Positions 1 through 5,793 of a stretch of DNA of 5,793 nucleotides are shown here, piece by piece. Each line of letters opens with the position of its first letter. Within the stretch, counting starts at the first letter, position 1. This DNA comes from Pseudomonadota bacterium (GTDB taxonomy: Bacteria; Pseudomonadota; Alphaproteobacteria; Acetobacterales; Acetobacteraceae), in NCBI GenBank assembly GCA_021785335.1, contig JAJYFW010000145.1:1-5793 (forward strand). The letters run 5' to 3'. The notes beneath the pieces are model-generated. The model was not told the origin of the DNA and made no database searches. It was given only the letters and a program-made list of their open reading frames with translations. Both the position numbers and the translations under genes were made by a program.

Positions 1-671
1 CGACGCAGGAAGAGTTCTTCCACACCTTCAACGCGCTGGTGGATGCCGGCAAGCAGATCGTCGTCTCGGCCGACAAGTCGCCCTCCGACCTCTCGGGCTT
101 CGAGGAGCGGGTGCGCACGCGGCTCGGCAGCGGCATCGTCGCCAACCTGCACGCCACCACGCTGGAGCTGCGCATCTCGATCCTGGGCGCCAAGGCGGCG
201 GTCGCCGGCGTCGACGTGCCGCCCAAGGTGATCGAGTACCTGGCGCAGAAGATCACGTCGAACATCCGCGAGCTGGAGGGCGCGCTCAACCGGCTGATCG
301 CGCACGCCAACCTGTTCGGCCGGCCGATCACGCTCGACGTCACGCAGGAACTGCTGCACGACATCCTGCGCGCGCACGAGCGGCGGGTCTCGATCGAGGA
401 GATCCAGCGCAAGGTCGCCGAGCACTACCGCATCCGCTTCAACGAGATGACCTCGCAGCGCCGCGCGCGCAACATCGCGCGTCCGCGCCAGGTCGCGATG
501 TATCTCGCCAAGCAGCTCACCAGCCGCTCGCTGCCCGATATCGGCAAGCGCTTCGGCGACCGCGACCACACGACGGTGATGCACGCGGTCGGGCGCGTCG
601 CCGCCCTGATGGAGACCGACGCCGCCTTCGCGGAGGACGTCGAGCTGCTGCGGCGGATGCTGGAATCCTGA
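1..671 (+). CDS. dnaA: Chromosomal replication initiator DnaA, C-terminal part (5' end outside the window)
   Basis: DnaA binds DnaA boxes at oriC as an ATP-bound AAA+ oligomer and opens the origin. The reading frame is already open at base 3, so the gene enters from the left; about 222 C-terminal residues are present and the N-terminal domain and Walker A lie outside. Counting from the codon at base 3, the sensor I region is near residues 19-27 (IVVSADKSP), the box VI/VII arginines are R36 and R40 (equivalents of E. coli R281 and R285), and sensor II is R89 in NIRELEGAL. Domain IV follows with the basic helix RARNIARPRQ and the DnaA signature DHTTVMHA at 188-195, where Met replaces the more usual Leu. 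The arginine-finger segment reads LGSG where enterobacteria have FGWG, a variation I associate with alphaproteobacteria. The internal ATG at 39 is not a plausible start, because the aligned protein continues upstream of it. The gene ends in TGA at 669-671. Identity is essentially certain. Confidence 0.97.
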   Translation, partial: TQEEFFHTFNALVDAGKQIVVSADKSPSDLSGFEERVRTRLGSGIVANLHATTLELRISILGAKAAVAGVDVPPKVIEYLAQKITSNIRELEGALNRLIAHANLFGRPITLDVTQELLHDILRAHERRVSIEEIQRKVAEHYRIRFNEMTSQRRARNIARPRQVAMYLAKQLTSRSLPDIGKRFGDRDHTTVMHAVGRVAALMETDAAFAEDVELLRRMLES

Positions 672-685
672 GCCGGCACCCGGCT
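671..685 (+). other. Small GC hairpin at the dnaA stop codon
   Basis: The bases AGCCGG-CAC-CCGGCT form a perfect 6-bp stem with a 3-nt loop, beginning on the last base of the dnaA stop codon. No run of T follows (the next bases are ATCGCCACAA), so it is not a convincing intrinsic terminator. It could act as a 3' end-stabilising or attenuating hairpin between dnaA and dnaN, or be chance in GC-rich DNA. Confidence 0.3.
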
Positions 686-785
686 ATCGCCACAATCCCT
701 GGATTGCTAAGCTTGCGGACCGATTCGCGGGGTCGATTCGCTGCGATTGGGGCAGGATCGACCGGGTGCGGACGCGCCCCTCGCC

Positions 786-792
786 AAGGAGG
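786..792 (+). promoter_or_regulatory. Strong Shine-Dalgarno of dnaN
   Basis: AAGGAGG lies 10 nt before the ATG at 803 and is the best ribosome-binding site in the window. It also decides the start. A competing ATG at 793 abuts the Shine-Dalgarno and is in a different frame with no clamp homology, while the ATG at 803 opens directly into the conserved N-terminus of DnaN. Confidence 0.85.
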
Positions 793-802
793 ATGACGCA
801 GG

Positions 803-1927
803 ATGAAGCTCAAGGCCGACCGTGCAACGCTCCTCAAGGCGCTCGCCCACGTGCAGAGCGTCGTCGAGCGGCGCAACACGATCCCGATCCTCGCCAACGT
901 CATGCTCGCGGTGCGCGACGGGCGGCTGACGCTGACCGCGACCGACATGGAGATCGCCATCGTCGAGGAAGTGGCGGCGACGACCTCGCGCAACGGCGCC
1001 TGCACGGCGCCGGCGGCGACGCTCTACGAGATCGTGCGCAAGCTGCCGGAGGGGGTGGAGGTCGAGCTCGACCACGGCGGCGGCGATGCGCCGCTGGCGC
1101 TGCGCGCGGGCCGCTATTCCACGAGCCTCGTCGCACTCCCGATCGACGATTTCCCGGCGATGACCGCGGGCGCGCTGCCGCATAAGTTCTCGCTCAAGGC
1201 GGACACGCTGCGCGGCCTCATCGACCGCACGCGCTTCGCCATCAGCGGCGAGGAAACACGCTACTACCTCAACGGCATCTACCTGCACGCGACGGAATCC
1301 GGTGGCGAGCGGGTGCTGCGCGCCGTCGCGACGGACGGCCACCGCCTCGCGCGCGTGGAGGAGAAGCTGCCCGAGGGCGCGGCCGGCATGCCCGGCGTGA
1401 TCGTGCCGCGCAAGACCGTGGGCGAGCTGCGCAAGCTGCTCGACGAGGTGAGCGGCGCGGTCGAGATCGCGCTCTCCGACACGCGCATCCAGTTCCACGC
1501 CGACGCGGTGACGCTGACCAGCAAGCTGATCGACGGCTCCTTCCCCGAGTACGAGCGCGTGATCCCGCAGGGCAACGACAAGGTGCTGCGCGTCGGCAAG
1601 AAGGATTTCGCCGAGGCGGTGGCCCGCGTCTCCGCCATCTCCTCGGAACGGTCGCGGCCGGTGAAGCTCAGCCTGTCGCACGACCTCCTCGTGCTTTCCG
1701 CCTCCTCGCCGGACCAGGGCACCGCGTCCGAGGAGCTGGACGGCAACCAGGTGACCTACAACGCGACGCCTCTCGAGATCGGGTTCCAGGCGCGCTACCT
1801 CAACGACATCACGGACCAGATCGCCGAGCAGGTGGAGTTCCGCTTCTCCGACGGTACCGCGCCGACGGTGGTGCAGGACGCGGGCGACGACCGCGCGCTC
1901 TACGTGCTGATGCCGATGCGCGTCTGA
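803..1927 (+). CDS. dnaN: DNA polymerase III beta subunit (sliding clamp)
   Basis: DnaN forms a ring-shaped homodimer around DNA that tethers polymerase III and serves as a docking platform for other polymerases, MutS/MutL and Hda. The 374-residue length matches the family (about 366-376) and allows the usual three similar domains of roughly 125 residues each. The N-terminus reads MKLKADRATLLKAL followed by HVQSVVERRNTIPIL, and TATD is at 45-48. IDGSFPEYERVIP at 243-255 matches the conserved clamp segment near the domain II/III boundary. The protein ends in LMPMRV, the canonical C-terminus that lines the hydrophobic partner-binding pocket. The start is fixed by AAGGAGG ten bases upstream. The gene lies 131 bp after dnaA and 51 bp before recF, so dnaN-recF are probably co-transcribed. 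I saw no confident promoter in the upstream gap, so transcription may come from dnaA or from a non-consensus promoter. No abnormality was seen in the coding sequence. Confidence 0.98.
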   Translation: MKLKADRATLLKALAHVQSVVERRNTIPILANVMLAVRDGRLTLTATDMEIAIVEEVAATTSRNGACTAPAATLYEIVRKLPEGVEVELDHGGGDAPLALRAGRYSTSLVALPIDDFPAMTAGALPHKFSLKADTLRGLIDRTRFAISGEETRYYLNGIYLHATESGGERVLRAVATDGHRLARVEEKLPEGAAGMPGVIVPRKTVGELRKLLDEVSGAVEIALSDTRIQFHADAVTLTSKLIDGSFPEYERVIPQGNDKVLRVGKKDFAEAVARVSAISSERSRPVKLSLSHDLLVLSASSPDQGTASEELDGNQVTYNATPLEIGFQARYLNDITDQIAEQVEFRFSDGTAPTVVQDAGDDRALYVLMPMRV

Positions 1928-1978
1928 TCCCCGCGCGGGCTCTCCAGATGGCTGGCGCGGCGCGATGACGGCGTCGTG

Positions 1979-3121
1979 ATGACGGCCCTGCGGCTTGAAC
2001 GCCTGACGCTGTCGCGGTTCCGCAGCTACGAGGCGCTGGACTGGCGGCCGGGCGCGCGGCTGGTGGTGATCGCCGGGCCCAACGGCAGCGGCAAGACCAA
2101 CCTGTTGGAGGCGGTTTCCCTCCTCGGCACCGGGCGGGGCCTGCGCGGCGCGCCGACCGCGACGCTGGCGCGCGGCGGCCACGGCGCATGGGCGGTCGCC
2201 GCGCGCCTCGCCGTCGGCGGCGAGCGTTTCGAGGTCGCGACGGGCACCGACCCCGAGCCGCCGCACGAGCGCCGCGTGTTCCGGCTCGACGGCGCCGCGC
2301 CGCGCAGCCAGGCGGAGATCGCGGCGCGCGTGGCGACGGTCTGGATCACGCCGCAGATGGACCGACTGTTCGGCGAGGCCGCGGGCGGGCGGCGCCGCTT
2401 CCTCGACCGGCTTGCGGCGGCCGTGGAACCGGCGCACGCGCGCGCCCTCGCGGCATGGGAGACGGCGGCGGCGAGCCGGCGGCGAGTGCTCGCCGAGGGC
2501 GGCGACGCAGCCTGGCTCGCGGGCTTCGAGGAGGCGATGGCGCGCCATGCCGTCGCCGTCACCGCGGGGCGCATGGCCCTGGTGCGCGAGCTCAACGCGG
2601 CCCTCGCGGCCGGTGCCGCGTCGCCGTTTCCCGTGGTGCGGCTGGTGCTCGACTGCGCGATCGCGGCACGGCTCGAACGCGAACCGGCGCTGGCCGTCGA
2701 GGAAGGATTGCGCGCGGCGCTGGCCCGCGGGCGCGCCGCCGACCGCGCGAGCGGCAGCGCGTCGGTGGGGGCGCATCGCGCCGACCTCGGGATCGAGGAC
2801 GCGGCGAGCGGGCTCGACGCCGCGATGGCGAGCACGGGCGAGCAGAAGGCGATGCTGGTGGGCATCGTGCTCGGCCACGCGGCCGTGGTGGCGCGGGCGC
2901 GCGGCTTCGCGCCGCTGCTGCTGCTCGACGAGCCGCTCGTGCACCTCGACGCCGGGCGCCGCGCGGCGCTGTTCGCGACGCTCTCGGGCCTTGACGCGCA
3001 GGCGCTGATGACCGGCACGGAGGCGGGCGAGTTCGCCCCGCTCGCCGACGCCGCGGCGCTGTTCGCGTGCGCTGGAGGGGGCCTCGCGCCGGCGCCGTTT
3101 CCCACCGTTCCGCGTGCCGGG

Positions 3122-3124
<3 letters not shown>
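1979..3124 (+). CDS. recF: DNA replication and repair protein RecF
   Basis: RecF is an SMC-like ABC ATPase that, with RecO and RecR, helps load RecA onto gapped single-stranded DNA at stalled forks. From the ATG at 1979 the protein has 381 residues, near the usual 360-390. It starts with LRLERLTLSRFRSYEAL, the RecF-type beta strand. Walker A GPNGSGKT is at 33-40, the ABC signature STGEQK at 285-290, and Walker B LLLLDEP at 313-319, followed by the D-loop HLD. The Walker B continuation PLVHLD replaces the IFAELD type seen in many RecF proteins. The C-terminus has MTGTEAGEFAPL and a Gly/Pro-rich tail. A GTG at 1976 directly precedes the ATG and could be used instead, adding one residue. Neither has a good Shine-Dalgarno, so translation may depend on coupling to upstream translation. 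The stop at 3122-3124 abuts the gyrB promoter. The coding sequence is very GC-rich, which gives long antisense open frames. Confidence 0.95.
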
Positions 3125-5650
<2,526 letters not shown>

Positions 5651-5657
5651 CGCCGCC

Positions 5658-5680
5658 GGGCCGCTCAGGCCCCCGTCTTT
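5658..5680 (+). terminator. Possible gyrB transcription terminator
   Basis: GGGCC-GCTCA-GGCCC forms a perfect 5-bp all-GC stem with a 5-nt loop, 7 bp after the gyrB stop. The following bases CCGTCTTT give only a short, interrupted T tract, so it is a weak intrinsic terminator at best. Its position between two convergent genes fits a terminator role. The downstream arm lies inside the first copy of the 15-bp tandem repeat. Confidence 0.4.
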
Positions 5681-5701
5681 CAGGCCCCCGTCTTTCAGGC
5701 C
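5665..5701. repeat. 15-bp tandem repeat (2 full copies plus 7 bp)
   Basis: The unit TCAGGCCCCCGTCTT occurs exactly at 5665-5679 and 5680-5694, and a third partial copy TCAGGCC covers 5695-5701. The partial copy contains the stop codon and the last Ala codon of the convergent gene. Because the unit is a multiple of three, each copy supplies an in-frame TGA on the - strand, so that strand reads Ala-stop-Lys-Thr-Gly-Ala-stop-Lys-Thr-Gly-Ala-stop. The likely origin is replication slippage. Confidence 0.95.
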
Positions 5702-5793
5702 AGCGGCAGGCGGATGGTGAACCGCGCGCCGCGGACATGGCCCTCGGCGTCGCGGACGTTGTCCGCGCCGATCGTGCCGTGCAGCGCCTCGAC
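5695..5793 (-). CDS. C-terminal end of a probable sensor histidine kinase (rest outside the window)
   Basis: The - strand is open from the right edge to a TGA at 5697-5695 and encodes 32 residues before the stop. The peptide begins VEALHGTIGADN and ends RGARFTIRLPLA. This is the pattern of the last strands of a HATPase_c domain: a GG/HGTI-type turn, an Asn-containing strand, then GARFTIRLPL as the closing strand. Such kinases autophosphorylate a histidine and pass the phosphate to a response regulator. KdpD and many hybrid or orthodox kinases end this way, so the particular kinase cannot be named from this fragment. The gene converges on gyrB with only 44 bp between the two stop codons. The family call rests on a short motif and is moderate; that it is a real coding end is supported by the motif and the convergent layout. 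Confidence 0.6.
   Translation of the reverse strand, partial: VEALHGTIGADNVRDAEGHVRGARFTIRLPLA

Noticed and set aside
683..694. CTATCGCCACAA as a possible DnaA box
   Set aside because: It resembles TTATCCACA only if bases are inserted in the middle, and there is no cluster of such sites nearby.
704..741. TTGCTA (704) or TTGCGG (713) as a -35 box for dnaN
   Set aside because: No acceptable -10 hexamer occurs at 16-18 bp downstream of either.
676..769. An 8-bp inverted repeat, GCACCCGG (676-683) and CCGGGTGC (762-769), flanking the dnaA-dnaN gap
   Set aside because: The arms are short, the loop is 78 nt, and matches of this kind are expected by chance in GC-rich DNA.
1930..1940. CCCGCGCGGG palindrome after dnaN as a terminator
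   Set aside because: With a realistic loop only about 3 bp can pair, and no T tract follows; dnaN-recF spacing also favours co-transcription.
707..2944. A 745-codon open frame on the - strand across dnaN and recF
   Set aside because: It is antisense to two certain genes. Its translation is Arg/His/Ala-rich low-complexity sequence without recognisable motifs, as expected when the complement of GC-biased codons rarely yields stops.
2188..2994. A 268-codon + strand frame inside recF, and similar frames at 2412-3008
   Set aside because: They are out-of-frame translations of recF, dominated by Arg and Ala, while the recF frame carries all ATPase motifs.

Overview
The window is a conserved chromosomal housekeeping locus from a high-GC bacterium. 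It reads, in order, dnaA (3' half only), dnaN, recF and gyrB on the + strand, followed by the last 32 codons of a convergent - strand gene that looks like a sensor histidine kinase. Strong G/C preference at third codon positions, the alphaproteobacterial wording of DnaA (the arginine-finger segment lacks the enterobacterial Trp), of DnaN (N-terminal 'HVQSVVERRNTIPIL', C-terminal 'LMPMRV') and of RecF ('STGEQK') point to Alphaproteobacteria. The intact dnaA-dnaN-recF-gyrB order would fit a Rhodospirillales/Acetobacterales-type genome, but that rank is inference from the sequence alone.

Layout: 1-671, C-terminal half of DnaA (end of the AAA+ domain plus the DNA-binding domain). 672-802, a 131-bp gap with a small hairpin, short CGATTCGC repeats and a strong Shine-Dalgarno for dnaN, but no recognisable DnaA boxes, so it does not look like oriC. 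803-1927, dnaN. 1928-1978, a short gap before recF without a clear ribosome-binding site. 1979-3124, recF. 3122-3196, a compact AT-rich island that holds the best promoter in the window and the gyrB leader. 3197-5650, gyrB. 5651-5694, a convergent intergenic region with a GC hairpin and a 15-bp tandem repeat. 5695-5793, the kinase 3' end. No stretch over 300 bases lacks a gene.

The genes act together in chromosome replication and topology: DnaA opens the origin, DnaN is the sliding clamp that holds polymerase III, RecF helps load RecA at gapped forks, and GyrB is the ATPase subunit of gyrase that removes positive supercoils ahead of the fork. dnaN-recF look like a unit. gyrB appears to have its own sigma70-type promoter starting just after the recF stop, which also argues that the protein begins at 3197 and not at upstream in-frame starts.

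I found no evidence of a novel system, mobile element, CRISPR array or RNA gene. The points worth a second look are small-scale and intergenic: the gyrB promoter with its tandem/palindromic TGAAATT element, the 15-bp repeat that triplicates the stop codon of the convergent gene, and a five-codon micro-ORF whose stop overlaps the recF ATG.
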